A stretch of 64,000 bases of DNA from Bifidobacterium ramosum (GTDB lineage Bacteria; Actinomycetota; Actinomycetes; Actinomycetales; Bifidobacteriaceae). A model generated the notes under the pieces. It did no database searches. It was not told where the DNA came from and saw only the letters and a list, made by a program, of their open reading frames with translations. This document shows positions 21,897 to 28,689 of this stretch, piece by piece. Within the stretch, counting starts at the first letter, position 1. Each line of letters opens with the position of its first letter. Where the stretch lies: assembly GCF_009299505.1 (NCBI RefSeq), contig NZ_WBSM01000001.1, positions 496,001 through 560,000 of the forward strand, in the 5' to 3' direction. The translations under genes were made by a program, and so were the position numbers.

Positions 21897-22158
21897 CGTC
21901 GGCCTTGCCGTTCTCCGCGATCGCCAGCGGATACAGGGCGTCGCACACGCGGTTGTAGACGTGCCATTCCGTATCGTCTTTTCGACCGTCTTTGTGGTAC
22001 TTGACCAGCAGAAGGTGGTACCAGCGCAGCACACCGATCGCGACCGACAGCTCGTGGCCGTTCGCATCGGCCAGCGCGTCCGGAAGACCGAGCGGCGGAA
22101 CGTCTCCGTAGTACAGAGCGGTCATCAGCGTCTTCTCGTCGTCGCTGCCCGCGCTCAT
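21811..22158 (-). CDS. phage protein of unknown function
   Basis: 115 residues from ATG 22158, overlapping the repressor stop as ATGA and preceded by GGAGG. Segments are TLMTALYYGDVPPLGLPDALADA, VLRWYHLLLVKYHKDGRKDD and a strongly basic end (RWRRLWHMLRRPLRERKRTRR). Being second in the repressor operon, it should be made in the lysogen. The 3' end is antisense to the 3' end of the plus-strand neighbour. No family recognised. Confidence 0.62.
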   Translation of the reverse strand: MSAGSDDEKTLMTALYYGDVPPLGLPDALADANGHELSVAIGVLRWYHLLLVKYHKDGRKDDTEWHVYNRVCDALYPLAIAENGKADVTGAGTGRWRRLWHMLRRPLRERKRTRR

Positions 22159-22430
22159 TTCACGCCTCCGTCGGCGAGCGCCGGAGACACGGACTTGACC
22201 GAATGAGTGGGCTTTAGAACGAATTCATCGTCGATAAGCTCGACCGGCTTATAACCCGTAAGTTTTGCGAATTTCTCGACATCCGTAAGAGAGAACGTGA
22301 CGTTGCCGTTTAGCCTCCGCGATGCCATGTCTACTGATTGGCCGGTCTTCTCTGCATAAGTAGCGACTGAGATTCCTTGAGCCGCCATGATCGCCCGTGC
22401 TCTTTCGGCCATCCGCTCGTTCAGCACCAT
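22155..22430 (-). CDS. CI-like phage repressor (HTH)
   Basis: 91 residues from ATG 22430, behind AAAGGACCACGAG. Longer starts at 22466 and 22487 are in frame, but the second overlaps the operator. ARAIMAAQGISVATYAEKTGQSVDMASRRLNGNVTFSLTDVEKFAKLTGY is an HTH_3 (lambda repressor-like) domain. It is divergent from the Cro-like gene, with a repeat array between them, so it is probably the lysogeny repressor. The downstream minus-strand genes overlap its stop and should be co-expressed. Confidence 0.8.
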   Translation of the reverse strand: MVLNERMAERARAIMAAQGISVATYAEKTGQSVDMASRRLNGNVTFSLTDVEKFAKLTGYKPVELIDDEFVLKPTHSVKSVSPALADGGVK

Positions 22431-22464
22431 CTCGTGGTCCTTTCCGTGGTTGTCTTGATGATTC

Positions 22465-22598
22465 ATAGTATGCGCGTATTTACGCACACAGTCAAGTAAT
22501 TACGCGACTTCGGCGTGTCGTAAATACGCGCAATGTGCGTATTTAGAAGATGTCTACCGCGTATCCGCGCGCGTCGTGCTGTAAATACGCGCTACTAT
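22465..22598. promoter_or_regulatory. divergent promoters with a repressor operator array
   Basis: Consensus GTAAATACGCGC occurs perfectly at 22472-22483 (minus), 22520-22531 (plus) and 22581-22592 (plus). Close variants lie at 22496-22507 and 22535-22546, and a weak one at 22558-22569. TACTAT -10 boxes lie just beyond the outermost perfect sites in each direction (22470-22465 minus, 22593-22598 plus). The symmetry fits a lambda-like genetic switch. Confidence 0.78.
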
Positions 22599-22605
22599 GA
22601 TGGAT

Positions 22606-22995
22606 ATGGGTAGAAACGGAATAGGAGTCAGCGGATTTGCGCTGACAGTGAGCAAGGCTATTAGATCACAGCTTGGCGTTCGCCGCATGTCTGGCCGCGA
22701 CTTAGCTAAAGCTATAGGTCGCGGCGAAACCTATGTCCGAGATCGTATCAACGACGATAAGGAATGGGCTCTGGGCGATATCGAACGGATGTGCAAATTG
22801 TGGCATATCACACCCGGGCAGCTCATAGACTGTAATTCTGTTCCGTCCGTCCCGGATGAGGAAGACCTCGACGCGATCGCCGCGCGCGAACAGGAAAAAC
22901 TCGAACAGACCCGCCGCTTCCTACGCGAAGGCTATGGCATCGCCGCCAACACGGACGAGCACAAGTACGAGCACGAAGACGACCAAACCGCATAG
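22606..22995 (+). CDS. Cro-like HTH regulator
   Basis: 129 residues from ATG 22606; ATGs at 22597 and 22600 are in frame but overlap the predicted -10 box. SKAIRSQLGVRRMSGRDLAKAIGRGETYVRDRINDDKEWALGDIERMCKLWHI is an HTH_3 domain and the C-terminal half is acidic (DEEDLDAIAAREQEKLEQ). No ribosome-binding site lies upstream; the mRNA may be leaderless. It faces the CI-like gene across the operators and heads the rightward early genes. Confidence 0.76.
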   Translation: MGRNGIGVSGFALTVSKAIRSQLGVRRMSGRDLAKAIGRGETYVRDRINDDKEWALGDIERMCKLWHITPGQLIDCNSVPSVPDEEDLDAIAAREQEKLEQTRRFLREGYGIAANTDEHKYEHEDDQTA

Positions 22996-23028
22996 GAAAA
23001 ATTTCTATTATACACCATTTTTGACCGG

Positions 23029-23058
23029 CTAAAAAGAGTCGAATTCGACCACTTTTAG
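23029..23058. promoter_or_regulatory. 30-bp dyad ahead of the KilA-N gene
   Basis: Centred on GAATTC (23041-23046), with arms matching at 12 of 15 positions (CTAAAA outer, GTCGAA inner). It lies in AT-rich DNA between the Cro-like and KilA-N genes and resembles an operator for a dimeric repressor. Confidence 0.5.
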
Positions 23059-23100
23059 CTCCCCAATAGCGAAAAACGTTGATTTTCAAAGGAGAACACG

Positions 23101-23998
23101 GTGGATAACTCATCGAGAATTCACGCGCAAGACGTCGACGTGACCATACGAGCGGTCGGAGGAGAGGGACTACATCAGCCTCACCGACATGGCCAGGCAC
23201 GCCGGAGACCGCCCTGCGGAAGTCATCCGCCGATGGCTGCGCCTGTCGGACACCATCCAGTTCCTGACCGCATGGGAACGCCTGGCCAACCCCAGGTTCA
23301 ACGAGACGGCCGCGGCCCAGCTCCAGGCGAGATCGGGTCGCAACATGTTCAGCCTGTCCGTGGCCGACTGGACGACGCAGACCAACGCCATCGGCATCCG
23401 CTCGGAACGCGGCCGATCCGGCGGCACTTACGCGCACAAGGACATCGCATTCGCGTTCGCGTCGTGGATCAGCCCCGAATTCCACCTGTTCGTCATCAAG
23501 GACTACCAGCGGCTCAAGGAGGCCGAACGGCAGCGGAGCGGTATCGAATGGCATGCCCGGCGCGAACTCGCCAAGACCAACTACCGCCTGCATACCGACG
23601 CCGTCAAGGAGACGCTCCAAGGGCGCGAGCTGCCCAGATGGAGGGAGCGCCTCGCGTACGCCAGCGAGGCCGACATCATCAACCTCGCGGTATTCGGGCA
23701 GAAGGCCGGCGAATGGAAGGCCGAACACGAGGGGTGGAAGGGCAACATGCGGGACTACGCCACGGTGCGTGACCTGGTCATCCTGCAGAACATCGAGGCA
23801 TTGAGCGCCGTGTTCATCAATCAGGGGTATGACAAGGAGCAGCGGTACCGGATGCTCAAGGACGAGGCCGACAGGCAGCGCATGCTGCTCAAGGACGACG
23901 TGCCCTCCATCGAAAGACTGCGGGACATCATCGAGTCCACGGAAGACACGGAGCGGCAGATCGAGACGTCGGCGGAGGATCTCCCCGATGAGGATTGA
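23101..23998 (+). CDS. KilA-N domain antirepressor, apparently frameshifted
   Basis: GTG 23101 with AAAGGAG upstream encodes MDNSSRIHAQDVDVTIRAVGGE, the expected KilA-N start. The family then continues DYISLTDMARHAGDRP, but that lies one base later: GGG at 23166-23168 has one G too many. The downstream frame (from 23168; first ATG 23189, 269 residues) carries the rest of KilA-N (EVIRRWLRLSDTIQFL, GRSGGTYAHKDIAFAFASWISPEF) and a C-terminal helical domain with EADIINLAVFGQKAGEWKA. Such proteins relieve repression in temperate phages. The lesion may be a mutation, an assembly error or a slippage-based switch. Confidence 0.82.
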
Positions 23999-24024
23999 CG
24001 ACATCAACGGCGGCGGGTGATATC

Positions 24025-24624
24025 ATGAGCATCGACAGTACCCCGCACGCGAGCGCCCTTGGCGCGGCGAACCAGGCGGGGTCGTTCCAATCCTTCCCGG
24101 ATGATATGTTGGGAGACAACAGAAGCCTCCCACGCCTACTCGCAGTGCGCAACCCGGGAGGTTCTTCAATATCGCTGCCGGTCGACCCGTTCCAGTCGTA
24201 TGGGCGGATGCGCATGACGTTGTACGAGTCGGCGCCCGGCCTGACCGTCATGAGCGATCTCCTGCCCGGCAAGATGGATGGAGTGTACTGTCGGTCGACG
24301 GATACGATCCTGATCGACCGGCGCATCACGCTCACGAAGAAGCGGTGCGCGCTCGTGCATGAATTGGTGCACCGCTGGTACGGGGATGATGGCGACGGGC
24401 AGTATTCGGCGTGGCAGGAGTCGCGCTGCCGGCTTGAGACGGCGCGGCTCATGGTCAGGTTGGACGAGTACGCGGACGCGGAGCGCATGTACGAGGGCGA
24501 CGTGTTCCTCATCGCCGCCGAACTCGACCGCACCGTTCAGGTCATCCAGGATTTCCAGCGGCTTTTGCGTGAGGGTGCGACGCGAACGTTACTAACGTTT
24601 GACGATACTAACGTATTAAGGTAG
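24025..24624 (+). CDS. ImmA/IrrE-family metalloprotease
   Basis: 199 residues from ATG 24025. CALVHELVHRWYGD holds the HExxH zinc motif of ImmA/IrrE peptidases, with a conserved W after it and a downstream ESRCRLETARLMV helix likely to supply the third ligand. ImmA-type proteins cleave phage or mobile-element repressors after a stress signal, so it may act on the nearby CI-like repressor. It follows the antirepressor by 26 nt. No fused HTH domain is present. Confidence 0.82.
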   Translation: MSIDSTPHASALGAANQAGSFQSFPDDMLGDNRSLPRLLAVRNPGGSSISLPVDPFQSYGRMRMTLYESAPGLTVMSDLLPGKMDGVYCRSTDTILIDRRITLTKKRCALVHELVHRWYGDDGDGQYSAWQESRCRLETARLMVRLDEYADAERMYEGDVFLIAAELDRTVQVIQDFQRLLREGATRTLLTFDDTNVLR

Positions 24625-24627
24625 TAT
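24591..24627 (+). promoter_or_regulatory. higBA promoter and operator repeats
   Basis: TTGACG (24599-24604), 17 bp, TAGTAT (24622-24627); the ATG at 24634 lies 6 nt beyond, so the mRNA is probably leaderless. Two copies of ACTAACGT (24591-24598 and 24607-24614) flank the -35 box and may be bound by HigA. Confidence 0.8.
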
Positions 24628-24633
24628 GTTGGC

Positions 24634-24921
24634 ATGAGAACACGAGACCAGGAACTCACCGACTTCCTCTACGGAGGCCGATACCCCAGAACCTACCCGG
24701 CCGGATGCGAACGCATCCTCATGCGCAAGCTCCAGATGCTCAAGGCCGCACGCGAACTGCACGACCTGAAGATCCCGCCCGGCAACCGGCTCGAACCATT
24801 GAAAGGCGACCTGAAAGGCCATTGGAGCATCCGCGTCAACCAGCAATGGCGACTCATATTCCAATGGGACGAAACCAGCAAGGAGGCAACCGATGTCTAC
24901 TTCGACGACTACCACAAATGA
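24634..24921 (+). CDS. higB: HigB toxin (RelE superfamily)
   Basis: 95 residues. GCERILMRKLQMLKAARELHDLKIPPGNRLEPLKGDLKGHWSIRVNQQWRLIFQWD is the full HigB signature, including the SIRVNQQWRL strand and basic catalytic residues. HigB cuts mRNA on the ribosome. ATG 24634 falls at the predicted transcription start. The stop lies 29 nt inside higA. On a prophage this module would stabilise the lysogen or block other phages. Confidence 0.93.
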   Translation: MRTRDQELTDFLYGGRYPRTYPAGCERILMRKLQMLKAARELHDLKIPPGNRLEPLKGDLKGHWSIRVNQQWRLIFQWDETSKEATDVYFDDYHK

Positions 24922-25198
24922 AACCTACTACAGCACGCCCGGCGAGATCCTCGACGAGGAATTCCTCAAGCCGCTCGGCATCAGCCGCTACCGGCTGTCC
25001 AAGGCGATCGGCGTGAGCGAGACCGCGATCGGCGAGATCGTCAACGGGAAACGGCGCATCACCACGCCCATGGCATGGAAGCTCGGCAAGGCGTTCGGCA
25101 CCACGCCCGACTTCTGGGCCAACCTCCAGACCGACTACGACCTGCTGACCTTCGACCCGAGCGCGCTCGGCGACATCCGCCCCCTCGTCGACGCCTGA
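24893..25198 (+). CDS. higA: HigA antitoxin
   Basis: 101 residues. TPGEILDEEFLKPLGISRYRLSKAIGVSETAIGEIVNGKRRITTPMAWKLGKAFGTTPDFWANLQ is the classical HigA/VapI HTH_3 antitoxin. It overlaps higB by 29 nt, so its translation depends on higB translation. It neutralises HigB and probably represses the promoter with ACTAACGT repeats. A terminator-like hairpin follows at 25210-25237. Confidence 0.94.
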   Translation: MSTSTTTTNETYYSTPGEILDEEFLKPLGISRYRLSKAIGVSETAIGEIVNGKRRITTPMAWKLGKAFGTTPDFWANLQTDYDLLTFDPSALGDIRPLVDA

Positions 25199-25209
25199 AA
25201 ACAAGAAAA

Positions 25210-25237
25210 CCCCTCCCGCATTGGCGTGCGGGAGGGG
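25210..25237 (-). terminator. terminator of the cargo gene
   Basis: CCCCTCCCGCA (25210-25220) pairs with the arm at 25227-25237. On the minus strand the stem is followed by TTTTCTTGTTTTC, so it ends the leftward cargo gene; it can also stop higBA transcription less efficiently. Confidence 0.78.
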
Positions 25238-25380
25238 AGCTGTCGGCGGATGTTGGCGCATCCGTGATCCGGTAGTGAAAGCAACAACCCGAAGATGACG
25301 AATTCAAGGAAGGAGGCTGCTTCGCATCCACTATACCGCGAGCGCCGCGGCGGCGTGGGCGAAGCGTACCCGTTATGAGG

Positions 25381-26316
25381 TTATATGTCGAGGTCGAGCG
25401 TGGGTTGTGGGTCGACTGGGATGTGTTTGTGGACTTTCAGGATGCGGCGGTCTCCGTTTTTGAGTTGGCCGTTCTGTATGTACTGGTCGGTTTCGAGGTC
25501 GACGTGCAGGAGGTCGTCGTTGTAGAACGGTTCCTGGTGGTTGCGCCATCGGTTCAGGAACTGTTTGTCGAGGATTTCGCACCAGAACGTTTCGTCGCCC
25601 TTGCGGAACTTCCATTTGGCGGAGCGGGATTGGATCGTGTCGATCTGCAGCGTGACGGTTTCGTGTGCCGGGTCTATCGGCTGGTCGGACAGTTTGAGAT
25701 CGCTCATGGCCGTGGATGTCTGTCCGTCGACGATTTCCTGGCTGTTGGAGTCGCGGTGGATGAACCGTACCGGGTCGTAGCCTTCCAGCGTGGCCGGTTG
25801 GGATGCCGCGCCGAGACTGTTGATGATCCTGCCGTCGCGGGATGCCTTGTACGCGTCGTGGGAGACGTCTATGCCGAGGGTGCCCCAGTTGACCTTCACC
25901 CTGGTGCCGGTCTGTTCTACGGTTTCGTTGGGTCCGGGTCTGAGATCGCCCGTCTGCTGGAATCGGGTGAGCAGGATCTTGAGCACCTCCATGACGCCGG
26001 AGGCGAGCTGGGCCACGTCGGACGGGGTCATCGACTGTCCGAGGTTCGCCATCGTACCGAGCAGCTGCAGCACCACGTCGAACGATCCCGCGCGGGTGGC
26101 GGTGATGCTCACGTCGAGGTCGAGGAACGGGTAGTTGAGTTCCTTGTAGCGGTCGATCGCGTCGGAGAATCCGAGCAGCGCGGGCGCGAGATCACGCACT
26201 CTCATGGTATGCGCCTCGACGGCCGGTCCGGAGAAATACACCTCCATCGACGTCGAATCCGATACATCCCGAGACGTCGGGGCGGCGGCTTTCCTCTTCA
26301 TGGCGAACATGTTCAT
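25381..26316 (-). CDS. prophage cargo protein of unknown function
   Basis: 311 residues from ATG 26316. Features are TSMEVYFSGPAVEAHTMRVRDLAPALLGFSDAIDRYKEL, then LDVSITATRAGSFDVVLQLLG with helices over residues 85-120, and a C-terminal beta-rich part (KFRKGDETFWCEILDKQFL, then PFYNDDLLHVDLETDQYIQNGQLKNGDRRILKVHKHI). Proteins with the RVRDLAPALL motif recur at phage-end cargo sites, but I know no assigned function. The start codon is only 29 bp from the integrase start, in the opposite direction. This is the classic place for a lysogenic-conversion or anti-phage gene. Confidence 0.72.
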   Translation of the reverse strand: MNMFAMKRKAAAPTSRDVSDSTSMEVYFSGPAVEAHTMRVRDLAPALLGFSDAIDRYKELNYPFLDLDVSITATRAGSFDVVLQLLGTMANLGQSMTPSDVAQLASGVMEVLKILLTRFQQTGDLRPGPNETVEQTGTRVKVNWGTLGIDVSHDAYKASRDGRIINSLGAASQPATLEGYDPVRFIHRDSNSQEIVDGQTSTAMSDLKLSDQPIDPAHETVTLQIDTIQSRSAKWKFRKGDETFWCEILDKQFLNRWRNHQEPFYNDDLLHVDLETDQYIQNGQLKNGDRRILKVHKHIPVDPQPTLDLDI

Positions 26317-26345
26317 ATTCTACGCTCCGGAACCGAGGTGGACTG

Positions 26346-27608
26346 ATGGCGAACGTCACCAGATACCAGACCGTGAACGGCATCCGCTACCGGGTGCGCT
26401 ACCGGAAGCCCGACGGCACGCAGACCGACAAGCGCGGGTTCAAACGCAAGATCGACGCCGAGACGTGGGCGGCCGAACACGTGACCATCGCCAAGGCCGC
26501 GGGCAGCTACGTCGACCCCGAGGCCGGCAAACGGTTCATAGGCGACCTGCACGAGCAGTGGACGGCGGAGAAGCGGCCGTTCTGGAAACCGGTGTCGACG
26601 GCGAACATGGACAACGCGTGGACGATCCACTGCGAGGCCAAATGGGCGGACAGGCGCGTCGGCGACATCACCCGCGCCGAAGTCCAGGCATGGATCGGCC
26701 GCATCGTCGAAACGGCCGGCGCACCCTCCGTGAGCCGACCCTATCAGATCCTCAACGGCATCTGCCAGATCGCCGTACGCGACAAGCTCATCGCCCGGAA
26801 CCCATGCGAGGGCATCGAACTGCCCCGGCTCCCGTCCCGGAAGGAACGCCGCGTTTACCTGACCATACCCCGGCTGCTCGCGTTCGCCGACGAGGCCGCC
26901 GACTGCCGCGTATTGGGGGAGGAGCGGCGCGCGCTGATCCTGCTGCTCGGCTTCTGCGGATTGCGTTGGGGCGAGGCCGCCGCATTGGAGCCGCGCGACC
27001 TCGACTTCGACCGTGGCGTGCTGCATGTGCGTCGTAACCTCGTGTACGTCAACAAGGATCTCGGCTGGGTCGAGGGCACGCCGAAAAGCCACGAACGACG
27101 GGACGTGCCCATGCCCCGCATCGTCATGGACGCGCTCAAACCCATCTGCGAGCGCCGCGATGCGGGGGAGCGCGTGTTCCGTGACGCGCATGGCGGGCCG
27201 ATCCGCAAGCAGAGCCTCGCCCGCACGAGCGGCTGGTGGACGCGCACGCTCGTCCGGTTGGGATGGGGCGAGGACGATTGGCCGGTGCCGCACGACCTGC
27301 GGCACACGGCCGCCTCATTGGCGGTGCACGCCGGCGCGAACGTCAAGGCGCTGCAGCGGATGCTCGGCCACAAGAACGCGAGCATGACGCTGGACGTGTA
27401 CGCCGACCTGTTCGACAGCGATCTCATGGACGTGGCCCGCATGCTCGACGCGGCCGTGCAGGTCGAGACCGGCGGCGGCACCACCTCCGAGGAATGTGGG
27501 CAAAATGTGGGCAAACCCGCGTCCGAGACGGTGAAAACCGTTGAAACCCCAGTGTTTCCAACGGTTCCCGAAACCCGTGCCTCTTCTCGAAGCTCAAGGA
27601 CGCACTGA
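26346..27608 (+). CDS. int: tyrosine recombinase integrase
   Basis: 420 residues from ATG 26346 behind AGGTGG. An arm-binding region (TVNGIRYRVRYRKPDGTQTDKRGF) and a core-binding SAM-like domain (EQWTAEKRPFWKPVS to QIAVRDKLIARNPCEGI) precede the catalytic domain with R207 (GLRWGE), K247, H316-x-x-R319 (HDLRH), H342 (LGHK) and Y352 (DVYADLF). A tail of about 65 residues follows the tyrosine. All catalytic residues are present, so it should be active. It marks the right end of the prophage. Confidence 0.96.
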   Translation: MANVTRYQTVNGIRYRVRYRKPDGTQTDKRGFKRKIDAETWAAEHVTIAKAAGSYVDPEAGKRFIGDLHEQWTAEKRPFWKPVSTANMDNAWTIHCEAKWADRRVGDITRAEVQAWIGRIVETAGAPSVSRPYQILNGICQIAVRDKLIARNPCEGIELPRLPSRKERRVYLTIPRLLAFADEAADCRVLGEERRALILLLGFCGLRWGEAAALEPRDLDFDRGVLHVRRNLVYVNKDLGWVEGTPKSHERRDVPMPRIVMDALKPICERRDAGERVFRDAHGGPIRKQSLARTSGWWTRTLVRLGWGEDDWPVPHDLRHTAASLAVHAGANVKALQRMLGHKNASMTLDVYADLFDSDLMDVARMLDAAVQVETGGGTTSEECGQNVGKPASETVKTVETPVFPTVPETRASSRSSRTH

Positions 27609-27648
27609 GCTGAGCGAAGACTGCGGCGCGTCGCGGATCGCGATGAAT

Positions 27649-27710
27649 GATATATGGAATCGGGGTTTGCCGCCGTACCGGTACGGCGGCAAACCCCGAT
27701 TCCATATATC
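27649..27710. repeat. 62-bp perfect palindrome between prophage and chromosome
   Basis: Two 31-bp arms meet without a spacer between 27679 and 27680 (centre TACCGGTA; outer ends GATATATGG and its complement). No T-tract follows on either strand. It lies between the integrase and the convergent kinase gene. It may be a terminator, part of the attachment region, or a small element. Confidence 0.85.
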
Positions 27711-27754
27711 GTTAGCGCCACCTATTTCGTCCGTCAACGGCGCCGACGAGTCGT

Positions 27755-28543
27755 CTACAGCAGCGAGCGGCACATGGAGCGGTATTCGCTCACGTAGCCG
27801 CCGCCGAAGAACACGCAATGCCCGGCGATCGGATACAGCTGCCACAGCGTCATGCGCTCCTGCCAACCGGCCTTCAACGGATGCACCGACTGATAGCCGT
27901 CCATGATGTCGCTCAGGTAGCTCATGCCGAACAGGTGCAGCATCGCCAGATCCTCCTCGCGATGCCCGCCGTGCGCGGCCGGATCGATGAGCACGGCCTC
28001 GCACGCGCCCGAATCGGCCGTCCACATCACGTTGCCGCTCCACAGGTCACCGTGCACGCGGGCCGGCTTGTCCACGGCCGCACGGCCCAGCAGATCAGGC
28101 AGCGCGTCGATCACGCGCTGGGTAAGCTCCAGATCGGCCTTCGTCAGCTCGCCGCGCGCGATGCCCAGCTCGACCATCGGCAGCAGACGCCCTTCGGCGT
28201 AGTACGTCGCCGGATCGTCCCATACGCCGGTCGCCATCGGCACCGGATCCTGCAACGGGCCGAAATAGCAGGTGCCCGTGTAGCCGGCCGGTGCCGATCC
28301 GAAATGATCGGCGCCGAAATCGTGCATGCGGGCCAGCGCCGCGCCGAAGTCATGCGCCGCCTTCGGCGTCGGCGAGCAGGCGTTCACCCGTTCGATGTCC
28401 AGATAGTCCTTGCCCCACTCGTAGACGTCCACGACGCGCGGCCCACCTGCAGCGTGCGCCTCGCCCAGCCATTGCAGACCGCGACCCTCGCATTCAAAAA
28501 ATCCCTCCGGCGCCCACATGCGCGATTTGCGGTACTTGCCCAT
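27755..28543 (-). CDS. fructosamine/ketosamine-3-kinase family protein
   Basis: 262 residues. GKYRKSRMWAPEGFFECEGRGLQWL, then LDIERVNACSPTPKAAHDFGAALARMH and the catalytic VHGDLWSGNVMWTADSG with the following LIDPAAHGGHREEDLAMLHLFG define the FN3K/APH-like fold (HGD catalytic base, DPA metal-binding). These kinases phosphorylate sugars bound to amines and start deglycation. It is the first chromosomal gene beyond the prophage and is convergent with the integrase. Confidence 0.9.
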   Translation of the reverse strand: MGKYRKSRMWAPEGFFECEGRGLQWLGEAHAAGGPRVVDVYEWGKDYLDIERVNACSPTPKAAHDFGAALARMHDFGADHFGSAPAGYTGTCYFGPLQDPVPMATGVWDDPATYYAEGRLLPMVELGIARGELTKADLELTQRVIDALPDLLGRAAVDKPARVHGDLWSGNVMWTADSGACEAVLIDPAAHGGHREEDLAMLHLFGMSYLSDIMDGYQSVHPLKAGWQERMTLWQLYPIAGHCVFFGGGYVSEYRSMCRSLL

Positions 28544-28689
28544 ACGTTGCTCCTTGCCGTTGCATGATTCCGTATACCGGTCACGATTGTGGGCATTCCG
28601 CGAGACAACGACGCCTCTTGGCGCATTCTTAGGGGGCGGTGAGTACTCTTGGACACGTCATAGCAAACGACCATGAACTAAGAGGGATC

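Larger units (their letters stand above)
1..27608. mobile_element. siphovirus prophage, right part
   Basis: Integrase, lysogeny control, recombination and replication, terminase, portal, capsid, connector and tail genes are contiguous and in normal siphophage order. The left boundary lies outside the window because the tape measure gene runs off the edge. The right boundary is probably between the integrase stop at 27608 and the chromosomal kinase gene ending at 27755. The attachment core cannot be defined without the other end. Most genes are read leftward; integrase, the early right-hand genes and a three-gene cassette are read rightward. Whether it is inducible is unknown; the only apparent lesion seen is in the antirepressor. 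Confidence 0.93.

Noticed and set aside
21155-22067. Minus-strand frames overlapping the gene at 21225-21896
   Set aside because: They are arginine-rich translations of the antisense strand without motifs, whereas the plus-strand frame has a good start and protein-like composition.
27500-27760. Attachment site core
   Set aside because: The junction must be here, but without the left end of the prophage or an empty site no core can be named; the palindrome is not proof.
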